DNA of 9,017 bases, taken from Victivallales bacterium (GTDB taxonomy: Bacteria; Verrucomicrobiota; Lentisphaeria; Oligosphaerales; Oligosphaeraceae). Position 1 is the stretch's first letter. Each line of letters starts with the position of its first letter. Under the pieces are notes generated by a model. That model was not told the origin of the DNA, did not search any database, and saw only the letters and a program-made list of their open reading frames with translations. The position numbers were made by a program, and so were the translations under genes. The DNA lies in the NCBI GenBank assembly GCA_900771165.1, contig CAAGMX010000403.1, forward strand, positions 1 through 9,017. Direction: 5' to 3'. Shown one piece after another: positions 1-6,908 of this stretch.

Positions 1-40
1 CAAGCCGGATTACGCAGGAAAATCCGTGAAATCCGGCTTG
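1..40. repeat. 40-nt near-complete palindrome (long hairpin)
   Basis: Positions 1-11 pair perfectly with 30-40 (arm CAAGCCGGATT). Inward, after an A-A mismatch, 13-15 pair with 26-28 (one G-T wobble), and after an A-C mismatch 17-18 pair with 23-24, leaving the tetraloop AAAA at 19-22. The element begins at the window edge, so it may extend or be one of several copies outside. There is no T-tract directly after it, which argues against an intrinsic terminator on the plus strand. Its role (dispersed repeat, protein-binding site or RNA hairpin) is unknown. A separate perfect palindrome TTTTGCAAAA follows at 52-61. Confidence 0.6.
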
Positions 41-83
41 GTGCTAAACTATTTTGCAAAACTCACAGGGTGGGAGGAGCGGA

Positions 84-135
84 TCCCCGAAGGGGGAAGC
101 GGCAGCGTCCCCCTGGGGACACAGGATGTTTCCTG
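84..135. other. Cluster of short hairpins, no gene
   Basis: Three short inverted repeats follow each other: CCCC-GAA-GGGG near 85-95, GTCCCC-CT-GGGGAC at 107-120 and CAGGA-TGTT-TCCTG at 122-135. No convincing reading frame with a ribosome binding site covers them. In GC-rich DNA short hairpins arise easily, so an RNA function is only a possibility. I see nothing else between 41 and 169. Confidence 0.25.
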
Positions 136-169
136 GGGGAAATGCTGTCGCCGGGGCGTAGCACCCCTC

Positions 170-218
170 AAAAAGCAAAGGCTTCCTCTCCCCCGGGGGG
201 GGGAGGGGAAACCTTTTT
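170..218 (-). terminator. Rho-independent terminator of the macroglobulin gene (possibly bidirectional)
   Basis: AAAGG at 177-181 pairs with CCTTT at 212-216. Inside these, a pyrimidine-rich arm (TTCCTCTCCC) pairs imperfectly with a purine-rich arm (GGGAGGGGAA), giving a very GC-rich stem. On the minus strand the stem is followed by GCTTTTT (A-run at 170-174 on plus), about 35 nt after the macroglobulin stop codon, which suits an intrinsic terminator. The plus strand also ends in TTTTT at 214-218, so the structure could stop transcription from either side. Confidence 0.65.
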
Positions 219-219
219 C

Positions 220-234
220 GTGTGTGTGTGTGTG
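220..234. repeat. (GT)7 dinucleotide microsatellite
   Basis: Seven and a half GT units run uninterrupted between the macroglobulin stop codon (249-251) and its terminator hairpin. In the minus-strand transcript this is a CA repeat in the 3' untranslated region. It is outside any reading frame I support, so slippage would not switch a protein on or off. Confidence 0.8.
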
Positions 235-248
235 AGGAGGCGGGAGGG

Positions 249-3200
249 CTACTTCCGCTCCCGGGGGGTCACTTTCACCGTGACGCCGGGCTGGTAGCTC
301 TTCCGGGCATCATCGTAGTAGGGATACACCCGGGAAGCGGCTCCCGTATATTCCCCGGGCAGGGCGGCGGTGAGGGCCAGGGGAACCCGGAGTTCCTCTC
401 CGGCATGGATGCCCCGCCAGTAGAGCACCACCTCCTGTCCCAGGACCTCGAAGGCGGCGATTCTGCCGGCGCCCACCAGTTCCTTCAGCTGATCCTGCCG
501 AGGCTCCAGGCCCCCCGGAATCGGCACGACGGCCAAGGGCATGGAGATCTCATCCTGGGTGCCGTTCTTCAGGGCCACTGTCATTTCCATGGGCTCGCCC
601 TCCACGGCCTCCGGGCGATCCAGAGTGGTGGAAAGGCTCAGGGGCCCCGTGGAACGCACCAGAGGCGTCTTCACTTCCACTAGAAGAGAGGCGTTCAGTT
701 CGCTCTCTCCCTGGAGACGGATTTCCAGCTCATGCTCCCCGGGGGTGAGGGCCAGGCCACAGTCCGGCAACGCCAGAATCCCCTGGCTCTCCTTGGTGAA
801 GGCCACGGGCTCTCCCATGGGACGGCCGTCCAGCCACAGCTGCACCGAGCCATCGCTTGTGGGCCGGGCAAAGGTGGCATCGTAGGCATTGATGGCCTTC
901 AGCACCAGCACGGTGGACTGGGTGGATCCGAACTTGCCCTCCTGGCAGGATTCAGCCAGGAATTTCATCGCCCGTTCCACCGGAGCCACGAACTCCTGGC
1001 CGCAGCGGATCCAGGCCAGGGCCGCCAGAGAGACGCACTCCAGGGTCCGGGAGAGATTCTGGGAGCAGGTGATGGTGGGGCCCTCTTCCTCCAGGGTGCC
1101 GTCCGCCTTCTGATGCTTCACCAGCATCTGGGCGAACTCCTTCGCCTCCGGCTGGCGTTTGGCCAGGAAGAGGATATTGGCGGCCAGGGCCTTCTGGTAA
1201 TCATCCTTGGCCTCGCGGGCCGTTTCCGCCACCTGCTGGATTTCCCTGGCCAGGCGTTCGGAGGACTCGCCGCTTTCCAGGAGGGCCCAGAGGATGTAGG
1301 CATTGGTGGTATCCCTGGGGGCTCGGCCGAAAGAATCCAGGGCCTTTTCATTCTGCTGGAAGCCTCCCTGTCCGTCCCGGCGTCCCAGGAGCCAGCTTCG
1401 GGTATCCTCCATCATGGTCTGATCCACCGGCATGACCTTGGCCATATCGGCGAATTCCATCAAGCCGTAGGCCGTCAGGGCCTCGTGGCCGGGGTCATCC
1501 CCGAACCACTCGTATCCCTTGTTGCTGCACTGGAAGGAGACCAGCTTTCCATATCCTTCCTCCAGCAGTTCCCGGGCCCGGGCCATCATCCCGGGATTGA
1601 GGGTGGCATGGCTGAGGAAATACTGCTGGGCCATCACCAGAGGATAGTTGGTGGAGCTGGTCTGCTCGAAACATCCGTGGGGCTGGCGGAGCAGCGCATT
1701 CAGGGCGGCCTCCATGGTGGCCGCAGGAGAGGTATACACCTGGGCCGTCAGCCGCTGGGAGCCATTCTCCACCTCCTCCGGCACCTGCAGACGGATCTTC
1801 AGGGGATTCTCCCGGGAGATCCGGGCGCCGGTGGCGAACTCCAGGGGGAAGAGGGGGGAGACCACCGTCAGGGAGCGGGTCACCTGGTCCTGATAGCCTC
1901 CCGCCAAAGCCCGCAGCACCACCTGGGCCTCGCCGGGCTTCAGCGCCTCCACCGCCACCAGCAGGCCACGGCGTTCTCCGGGAGCCAGGGGAGCCTGGGC
2001 GAGCACCTTGTCCAGCACCCGCAGCCCGTCTCCGGTCTCCAGGATCAGATTCACGCCCTCCAGAGTTTCCCTGGTGGCATTCACCAGGGTGACGGGTAGC
2101 ATGGCCCGGTCACCGGTGGCCAGGAAGAGGGGGAGTTTCACCTCTCCGTAGAAGGGCTGGACGCAGGTCAGTTCTCCCGTGGCGGCTCCCAGGGCGCCAT
2201 TGGCGCCGAAGGCGTCGGCGGTGACCCGGAAGCCCCCCAGGGTATCCGGCATGGCAAAGGAGAATTCCGCCTCTCCGGTCCGGGGATCCGTGGTCACATT
2301 GGCGGACCAGAAGATGGTCTCGGTGAAATCCACCCGGTCGCCGGGGCGGCGGTCCCCCCGGGCCTGGTGGGCATATTCCCGCACCCATTGTTCCCGACGG
2401 GGAGGCCGGGGCACCGGGGCGATGCGCTTGGCGGCGGGATTCTCCCGGGGAACGAGGAAAGCGGGCAAAGCCTCATCCGCCGCCTCCTTCCCCATGGCCG
2501 CCTCCGGCTCCTCGGGGAGGGGCATGGGACCGGCGTCCTCCAGCACCATCATGGGGGCGGCGGCAAAGACCGCTCCGTCCTCCTCCATGGCGCCGGCCAT
2601 CATGTCATTCACGGCCATCCGGGCCTTGAAGAGCACAGGGCGTGGACGCAGCTCCACCACAGGGGCCAGGATTCTCAGAAGGGCATCCGGATAGGCCGTG
2701 CGGATCTCCTCCTGGCGCTGCTTCACAAAGCGCCGCCATCCCTGGGTGCCCAGCAGCAGATCCAGACGCTGGCAGGCCACTTCCCCCTCCAGGGAAAGAT
2801 ACTCCTCCGCATCCGCCAGGGAAACCACCTCGTTCTCCAGATAGACCATCACCGGCAGACGGGGCGCCCATTCCCGACGGTCCCGCATCTCCGCCACGGA
2901 AGCATCGGTGACACACAACCCCACGTGGGCGGCAACGGGATTTCCCTGGGCATCCGTGGAGCGCACCTTCAAGGTCACCTTCTCCCCCGGGGTGCGGGGC
3001 TCCTCCAGCCCCATAAACGCCAGTTGAATCTGGAAGCGGGAACGCCGGAAGAGGAGACGTTCCGCCAGGGGCGTGTCGTCCGTCCCGTAGAGCGTCACCA
3101 CCAGGACGCCCTCTTCCTGGTCAACAGGCAGGGTCCAGCGGCCCTCGGTCTTGCCCTCCAGCTCCACCCGGGAGATTTCCTTCTCCCGTTTCCGCAGGGT

Positions 3201-4328
3201 GAGGTATCCCGGCTTTTTCGTGGTTTCCGGGCTGCTTTTCACCTCCACGGAGAGAGGCTGGTCAAAGGCATAGGCTTCGGAGAGGGTGCGGAGGAGACTG
3301 CCGGCCACGGCCTCGGGGAGAGGGAGGCTCCGGGGCGTCTTTCCCTGGGCGGAGGGCACTTCCAGGGCATAGCGGCGTCCTTTTTCCGGGGTGAACTCCA
3401 GGATACCCCGTCCTCCGAAGAGGGAGTGATATTCGGCCACGGCGGTGCCCTGGTCATCCTTCAGGACGCCCCGGATATCGGCCTCCCTGCCATCCCGGCT
3501 CCGGGCCTCCACATAGACCCGGTTGGGCACGCCCCACACCAGCTCTCCCCCCTCGGGATAGAAGAAAACCTCCTCCCGGTCCAGCAAAACGGGGATGGTC
3601 TTGGAGGCTGTCTCCAGGACGCCCCCGTCCTCCATGCGGAAAATCAGCGTGCCATCCCCCTCCTGGAGCTCTTCCGGCAGAGGGAAGGAAACCGTGGCGC
3701 ATCCCTCCTTCCAGGGAATGTCCTCCAGCTGGAAAACCACCTTCCCCTCCACCTGGGCCGTGGCGGAAATCCGGGGATTCTCCAGGGCCTCCCCTTCGGC
3801 CCGGCGGCAGGAAAGCACCGCCACCACCGTCTCCCCCGGCAGGTAGCCCCGGCGGGAAAACTCGATCTGGGAGCGCAGCCGCGGAGCCCGGTATTGCCGC
3901 ACCTCGAAGGTGCGCTCCGCCGGCGCACCATTTCCCTCTTCGTCCTCCACCCGCAGGCGATAGACGCCGCCGGGAGCCCCGGCAGGGATGGCCCAGCCCA
4001 GTCCGCCCACAGAAGAGACGTAAGACATCCGGCCGCTTCCCATCTCCACATCCCGGGGACCCAGAATCTTCCACTGGAAGAGATCCGCCTGCCCCATGAA
4101 CTCCTCCAGGGGATAGTTGGTCATGCCATCCAGGACCACATCCCGGATGTAGACCGTCTCCCCCGGATGGTAAATTTCCTTGTCCGTGGAGAGATAATGC
4201 AGGGGACGGGCCGTGGGGAATTTGGGCATGGCCGCCTCTTTCTCCTCCGACAGCAGAGGAAGCAATCCTAGAAACAGGAGCCCCAGAAAGAGGCAGAAGA
4301 CAAAACATTTCCGAACCAAAAAGGGCAT
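249..4328 (-). CDS. Alpha-2-macroglobulin family protein with thioester
   Basis: A 1359-residue envelope protein of the family that traps proteases: cleavage of a bait segment exposes a reactive thioester that bonds to the attacker. Seen here: a hydrophobic N-terminus (about residues 8-26) typical of a signal peptide or anchor, with no lipobox cysteine. An MG2-like domain (DKEIYHPGETVYIR, 49-62) and further MG-type beta domains (about 150-435) follow, including one with the motif FFYPEGGEL near 255. A Met/Pro/Ala-rich segment lies at 571-645. Then comes the conserved region FSFAMPDTLGGFRVTADAFG (689-708), the thioester motif GCFEQ (C886, Q889), a helical thioester domain to about 1150, and a C-terminal receptor-binding-like domain ending near YPYYDDARKSYQPG. 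The ATG at 4328 has GAGG six bases upstream and directly precedes the signal-like segment. The frame stays open to a GTG at 4514, but those 62 codons look non-coding. No pbpC-type gene, its frequent partner, is in view. The terminator is at 170-218. Confidence 0.93.
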   Translation of the reverse strand: MPFLVRKCFVFCLFLGLLFLGLLPLLSEEKEAAMPKFPTARPLHYLSTDKEIYHPGETVYIRDVVLDGMTNYPLEEFMGQADLFQWKILGPRDVEMGSGRMSYVSSVGGLGWAIPAGAPGGVYRLRVEDEEGNGAPAERTFEVRQYRAPRLRSQIEFSRRGYLPGETVVAVLSCRRAEGEALENPRISATAQVEGKVVFQLEDIPWKEGCATVSFPLPEELQEGDGTLIFRMEDGGVLETASKTIPVLLDREEVFFYPEGGELVWGVPNRVYVEARSRDGREADIRGVLKDDQGTAVAEYHSLFGGRGILEFTPEKGRRYALEVPSAQGKTPRSLPLPEAVAGSLLRTLSEAYAFDQPLSVEVKSSPETTKKPGYLTLRKREKEISRVELEGKTEGRWTLPVDQEEGVLVVTLYGTDDTPLAERLLFRRSRFQIQLAFMGLEEPRTPGEKVTLKVRSTDAQGNPVAAHVGLCVTDASVAEMRDRREWAPRLPVMVYLENEVVSLADAEEYLSLEGEVACQRLDLLLGTQGWRRFVKQRQEEIRTAYPDALLRILAPVVELRPRPVLFKARMAVNDMMAGAMEEDGAVFAAAPMMVLEDAGPMPLPEEPEAAMGKEAADEALPAFLVPRENPAAKRIAPVPRPPRREQWVREYAHQARGDRRPGDRVDFTETIFWSANVTTDPRTGEAEFSFAMPDTLGGFRVTADAFGANGALGAATGELTCVQPFYGEVKLPLFLATGDRAMLPVTLVNATRETLEGVNLILETGDGLRVLDKVLAQAPLAPGERRGLLVAVEALKPGEAQVVLRALAGGYQDQVTRSLTVVSPLFPLEFATGARISRENPLKIRLQVPEEVENGSQRLTAQVYTSPAATMEAALNALLRQPHGCFEQTSSTNYPLVMAQQYFLSHATLNPGMMARARELLEEGYGKLVSFQCSNKGYEWFGDDPGHEALTAYGLMEFADMAKVMPVDQTMMEDTRSWLLGRRDGQGGFQQNEKALDSFGRAPRDTTNAYILWALLESGESSERLAREIQQVAETAREAKDDYQKALAANILFLAKRQPEAKEFAQMLVKHQKADGTLEEEGPTITCSQNLSRTLECVSLAALAWIRCGQEFVAPVERAMKFLAESCQEGKFGSTQSTVLVLKAINAYDATFARPTSDGSVQLWLDGRPMGEPVAFTKESQGILALPDCGLALTPGEHELEIRLQGESELNASLLVEVKTPLVRSTGPLSLSTTLDRPEAVEGEPMEMTVALKNGTQDEISMPLAVVPIPGGLEPRQDQLKELVGAGRIAAFEVLGQEVVLYWRGIHAGEELRVPLALTAALPGEYTGAASRVYPYYDDARKSYQPGVTVKVTPRERK

Positions 4329-4524
4329 GGCAATCCTCACAGACAAAGAGACCTCGATACGGGAACAGGAAAAACAACGGCACCTCCCCCGCCTCCCCAG
4401 AAACGTATCCCCCACCTCGGTCAGAACGGGACGATGTCCTCGGGTTAGAGCCCGGCGAAGTGCCCGGGTTCCCGGAATGCCCCAACTTTCCCCCGAAAAC
4501 CCGCAAAGACTCACCGCCCCTGGG
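4329..4524 (-). other. Long leader of the macroglobulin gene
   Basis: About 190 nt separate the proposed -10 element from the ATG. No gene is apparent here. The strand can form a hairpin between 4451-4455 and 4464-4468 (CCCGG/CCGGG, 8-nt loop). It can also form a competing one between 4441-4444 and 4451-4454 (CGGG/CCCG), so the 4451 segment could switch partners. This could influence expression, but it matches no riboswitch class I recognise. The ribosome binding site GAGG is at the ATG-proximal end. Confidence 0.3.
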
Positions 4525-4533
4525 ATAGTATAT
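4525..4533 (-). promoter_or_regulatory. Candidate -10 element of the macroglobulin gene
   Basis: The minus strand reads ATATACTAT, containing TATACT, close to the TATAAT consensus. The same 9-mer lies in the same orientation upstream of the DUF2157 gene (8974-8982). It sits at the edge of a strikingly AT-rich island (about 4525-4577) in otherwise GC-rich DNA. A TATAAT also occurs on the minus strand near 4550-4555, so the exact start site is open. I see no convincing -35 box. Confidence 0.4.
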
Positions 4534-4577
4534 AAATGTATAACAAGTTTATTATAAGGTAGTTATATCTTATTCTG
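4525..4577. promoter_or_regulatory. AT-rich divergent promoter island
   Basis: This roughly 50-bp stretch is far richer in A and T than anything else in the window. It lies between two divergently transcribed genes, the macroglobulin (minus) and the U32 gene (plus). Such islands usually hold the promoters of both. TATA-like hexamers occur on both strands, but neither direction shows a clean -35/-10 pair. For the U32 gene this would imply a leader of about 100 nt. Confidence 0.5.
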
Positions 4578-4597
4578 CCCAGCAGAGATTCTTTTCG

Positions 4598-4636
4598 GGA
4601 ATCCAGGAAGCCGGCCCATGGAATCCAGGCAAGCCG
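4598..4636. repeat. Direct repeat pair in the U32 leader
   Basis: GGAATCCAGGAAGCCG at 4598-4613 recurs as GGAATCCAGGCAAGCCG at 4620-4636, identical except for one inserted C. A shortened GGAATCC appears again at 4660-4666. The first two copies start 22 bp apart, about two helical turns, and lie between the AT-rich island and the U32 start codon. They could be an operator for a dimeric regulator or a chance local duplication. Confidence 0.5.
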
Positions 4637-4682
4637 CCTACATTATGATTCCCTTCCCCGGAATCCCCCTTCCTTTTCTCCC

Positions 4683-5942
4683 ATGTCTTCCTCTCCCGCC
4701 CCCCTGCTTCTCGCCCCCGCCGGCAACTGGTCCTGCCTCTCCGCCGCCTTGCAGAATGGTGCCGACGCCGTGTATTTTGGCGTCGGGAAGTGGAATATGC
4801 GCAGCCGGGCCAACACCAATTTTCGGGAGGAGGAGCTTCCGGAAGTAGTGAAGCGTTGTCATGAAGCCGGGGTGAAGGCGTGGCTTACGGTGAACATCAT
4901 TGCCTACGACGGGGAGTTGCCGGAGTTTCAGCGGCTTTTGGAGCAGGCGAAATCGGCGGGTGTGGATGCGGTCATCGGGGCGGATCCCGCCGTTCTGCTG
5001 CGGGCCCGGGCCCTGGGGCTTCCCGTCCACATCTCCGTCCAGGCCAACGTCTCCAATCTGGAGGCCATCGCCTTCTATGCCCCCTATGCCGACACTGTGG
5101 TGGCGGCCCGGGAACTAACCCTGGAACAGCTTTCCGCCCTGGCCCAGGGCATCCGGGAGCGGGAGCTGCGGGGCCCCAGCGGGGAGCTGGTGCGGCTGGA
5201 GGCCTTTGTCCACGGAGCCCTGTGCATCGGGCTGTCCGGCCGTTGCGGCATGAGTCTGTGCGAATACAACGCCAGCAGCAACCGGGGGAGCTGTTATCAG
5301 CCCTGCCGCCGGGAGTATCTCGTCCGGGATGCGGAAACCGGGGTGGAGTTTCGTCTGGAAAACCAGTATATCATGTCCCCCAAGGATCTCTGCACCATTG
5401 GGGGACTGCCCCTGCTGCTGGAAGCCGGCGTCTCCGTGCTGAAGATCGAGGGACGGGGCCGCAGCGCCGATTATGTGGCCACGGTCACCCGCACCTACCG
5501 GGAGGCCCTGGACTTCTGGCGGCAGGGGAAGACTCCCTCTCCCTCCCAGATTCAGCAATGGCGGGAGGCCCTGGCCCAGGTCTTCAACCGGCAATTCTGG
5601 GAGGGAGGATACTACTACGGAAGGCAAAGCCACATCTGGGCAGGAGACCGGGACAGCCAGGCCACGGTGCGCAAGCATTTTCTGGGCATTGTCACCCACT
5701 ATTATCCCAGGCCCAAGGTGGCGGAACTCCTGCTGCAGGCAGGAAATCTCCGCAAGGGGGATCGGATTCTGGTGACGGGGCCCACCACCGGGGCCCTGGA
5801 GTTCTCCGTACCCTCCCTCCAGGTGCGGGAAAAGGAGACGGATTTCGCGGGAATCGGCAGCCAGCCCACCCTCCCCTTTCCCCAGAAACTCCGCCCCAAC
5901 GACAAGGTCTTCCTCCTGGAGGACCTGTCCGACCCCACGTGA
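4683..5942 (+). CDS. trhP: U32 family protein, TrhP/YegQ-type tRNA hydroxylation protein
   Basis: A 419-residue cytoplasmic protein of the U32 ('collagenase-like') family. Characterised relatives TrhP (YegQ) and RlhA (YdcP) hydroxylate RNA: TrhP makes 5-hydroxyuridine at the tRNA wobble position, RlhA hydroxycytidine in 23S rRNA. Seen here: the family N-terminus LLLAPAGN with NGADAVYFG (about 8-33), a TIM-barrel-like body, and the signature at 181-208. The signature cysteines are C181-x6-C188 and C204-x3-C208, the pattern assigned to an iron-sulfur cluster. It is followed by MSPKDLC (231-237), KIEGRGRSADYV (254-265) and a beta-rich U32 C-terminal domain (about 333-412). The length fits TrhP (about 450) rather than RlhA (over 650), so the symbol is by family and not proven. 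The ATG fits the family N-terminus, but no Shine-Dalgarno precedes it; the 30 bases before it are nearly all pyrimidine. The gene stands alone, convergent with the HTH genes. Confidence 0.9.
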   Translation: MSSSPAPLLLAPAGNWSCLSAALQNGADAVYFGVGKWNMRSRANTNFREEELPEVVKRCHEAGVKAWLTVNIIAYDGELPEFQRLLEQAKSAGVDAVIGADPAVLLRARALGLPVHISVQANVSNLEAIAFYAPYADTVVAARELTLEQLSALAQGIRERELRGPSGELVRLEAFVHGALCIGLSGRCGMSLCEYNASSNRGSCYQPCRREYLVRDAETGVEFRLENQYIMSPKDLCTIGGLPLLLEAGVSVLKIEGRGRSADYVATVTRTYREALDFWRQGKTPSPSQIQQWREALAQVFNRQFWEGGYYYGRQSHIWAGDRDSQATVRKHFLGIVTHYYPRPKVAELLLQAGNLRKGDRILVTGPTTGALEFSVPSLQVREKETDFAGIGSQPTLPFPQKLRPNDKVFLLEDLSDPT

Positions 5943-6028
5943 ACTGTTCCTCTCATTTTGGGGATTCCCATCATTCGTTATCGATTCTTATCCGTTTTTG
6001 ATGATCTGGGGATTGCATTGCCTGCCAT

Positions 6029-6077
6029 CCTCTCCCCCCGGGGGAGGCTCACCGAGGCGTGGGGGCTTCGTTTTTTT
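6029..6077 (+). terminator. Possible terminator of the U32 gene
   Basis: A hairpin CCTCTCCCCC/GGGGGAGG at 6029-6047 is followed by a second weaker stem (CTCAC with GTGGG, about 6048-6064) and then T7 at 6071-6077. The T-tract suits the plus strand, about 130 nt after the U32 stop, but it lies inside the 3' end of the convergent HTH gene. The first stem has almost no loop, so the call is tentative. No T-tract marks a terminator for the minus-strand genes here. Confidence 0.3.
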
Positions 6078-6519
6078 CCGGATCCGGGGAGATTTTTTTC
6101 TCCGTTTTCGTGAGGAAGCGTTGTAACTGGGCCAGGAACCACCGTCCCTCCCGGGGATAGCCCAAGGCCACCGCATAGACCATCCAGGCCTTGGCAAAGC
6201 ACTGCTGCAGGGGCAGGGGAAGCTTTCGGATCCGCCGGTGGACGGGATTCCGGGATACCACCAGAGAGCGCAGCTTTCCGTCATAGCGGTTCATGAGAAA
6301 GTCCCACACCCTGCCCCGCTGGGCCAGATGACAGCACCGGGAATATCCGGCCTCCCATTTCCGGACGGTCTCCCCGCTGACCCCAAGGATCCTGCCCAGC
6401 TGACGATAGCCCACCCCCAGCTTTCGGCGATGTTCATGGAATCGCTGGCGCCAGAAGGGGGTGAAGGTGCCGGAAAAGCACTTTTCCTCCGCCTGGCGCT
6501 GAACGATCCCCTTCCTCAC
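6049..6519 (-). CDS. Small helix-turn-helix protein, second of a paralogous pair
   Basis: A 156-residue basic protein of no family I can name. Residues 38-58 (YRQLGRILGVSGETVRKWEAG) look like the DNA-binding helix-turn-helix of XRE/Cro-type regulators. RCCH (61-64) and a helical stretch ending FLMNRYD follow, then PLPLQQ and a second helical segment to about 138, then a charged tail. Residues 15-83 align without gaps with the preceding gene product (25 of 69 identical by hand count), so the two are duplicates. I chose GTG at 6519 because it overlaps the upstream TGA as GTGA, the usual sign of coupled translation. The frame is open further upstream, but there it runs through the other gene in the wrong frame. 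The binding site at this start is weak (GGAG 13 nt away). It probably binds DNA; the target is unknown. Confidence 0.72.
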   Translation of the reverse strand: MRKGIVQRQAEEKCFSGTFTPFWRQRFHEHRRKLGVGYRQLGRILGVSGETVRKWEAGYSRCCHLAQRGRVWDFLMNRYDGKLRSLVVSRNPVHRRIRKLPLPLQQCFAKAWMVYAVALGYPREGRWFLAQLQRFLTKTEKKISPDPEKNEAPTPR

Positions 6520-6908
6520 GGCAGGCCCGTTTCTCCGTGTTGCGGAAGAGGCAGGGGGTATTTCCTCAGGCGATCCGCCATCTTCCTCGTCACCTGGTTC
6601 AATGCCTGGATCATCTCCGCCTGGAGGGCCGGCTTTTTGCGCTCCCCGCATCGCGCATACAGTTCCGCCGCCTGCTCCATACAGCGCATCAGGGCATCCA
6701 TGGGAACCTGACTTTCCCCCTCCCGCCCCAGGGGATGGAAAAACCGGGTCTTCGCCTGCAGTTCCGCATCCCATTCTCCGGTCAGGAAGCGATGCAGGGC
6801 GGGCTGATGGCAGGGATGGCACCGCCGCACCCTCCCTTCCTCCCAGCTCCGCAGGGTGGACCACCCTACGCACAGAACCGCCCCCAACTGGCGAAGACTA
6901 AGCCCCAA
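6516..6908 (-). CDS. Small helix-turn-helix protein, first of a paralogous pair; true start unclear
   Basis: From the first usable codon (TTG at 6908) this is a 130-residue protein with a helix-turn-helix at residues 3-25 (LSLRQLGAVL, then TLRSWEEG). RRCH and FLTGEWD follow, then a helical segment (70-115) and PLPLPQ near the end. It matches the next gene product over 69 ungapped residues. That similarity begins 19 codons before the TTG, at F (6965-6963), including shared F-x-G-x-x-T-P. Coding therefore very likely starts upstream. The frame is open to a TAG at 7011-7013 but holds no ATG, GTG, TTG or CTG there, only ATA at 6998. A GTG at 6982 with GGGGAG just before it would fit if one base were added in the GGGG at 6972-6975. 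The cause may be a sequencing error, a frameshift mutation or a non-standard start. It probably binds DNA; the target is unknown. Confidence 0.65.
   Translation of the reverse strand: MGLSLRQLGAVLCVGWSTLRSWEEGRVRRCHPCHQPALHRFLTGEWDAELQAKTRFFHPLGREGESQVPMDALMRCMEQAAELYARCGERKKPALQAEMIQALNQVTRKMADRLRKYPLPLPQHGETGLP

Noticed and set aside
26..297. Short open frames at the left end
   Set aside because: They lack ribosome binding sites, cross the terminator hairpin and GT repeat, and have low-complexity translations.
2367..4271. Open frame of 634 codons on the plus strand, opposite the macroglobulin gene
   Set aside because: It lies wholly antisense to a strongly supported gene, has no recognisable domain, and its Gly/His/Leu/Gln-rich composition is typical of the reverse strand of GC-rich coding DNA. 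The 455-codon frame at 732-2099 is rejected for the same reasons.
4329..4514. 62-codon N-terminal extension of the macroglobulin from a GTG at 4514
   Set aside because: The extension has no family similarity and would bury the signal-like segment. The ATG at 4328 has its own binding site.
4683..5942. Naming the U32 gene a collagenase or peptidase
   Set aside because: The peptidase label is historical. Characterised relatives with this cysteine pattern act in RNA hydroxylation, and no protease catalytic motif is visible.
6807..6821. C-H-P-C-H in the first HTH protein matches the CxxCH heme-attachment pattern
   Set aside because: The protein has no export signal and the motif sits next to a helix-turn-helix. 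The paralogue keeps only the first Cys-His, so heme attachment is unlikely.
6520..6873. Upstream extension of the second HTH gene in its own frame
   Set aside because: This stretch is Gly/Pro-rich out-of-frame sequence overlapping the first HTH gene, whose frame carries the conserved module.
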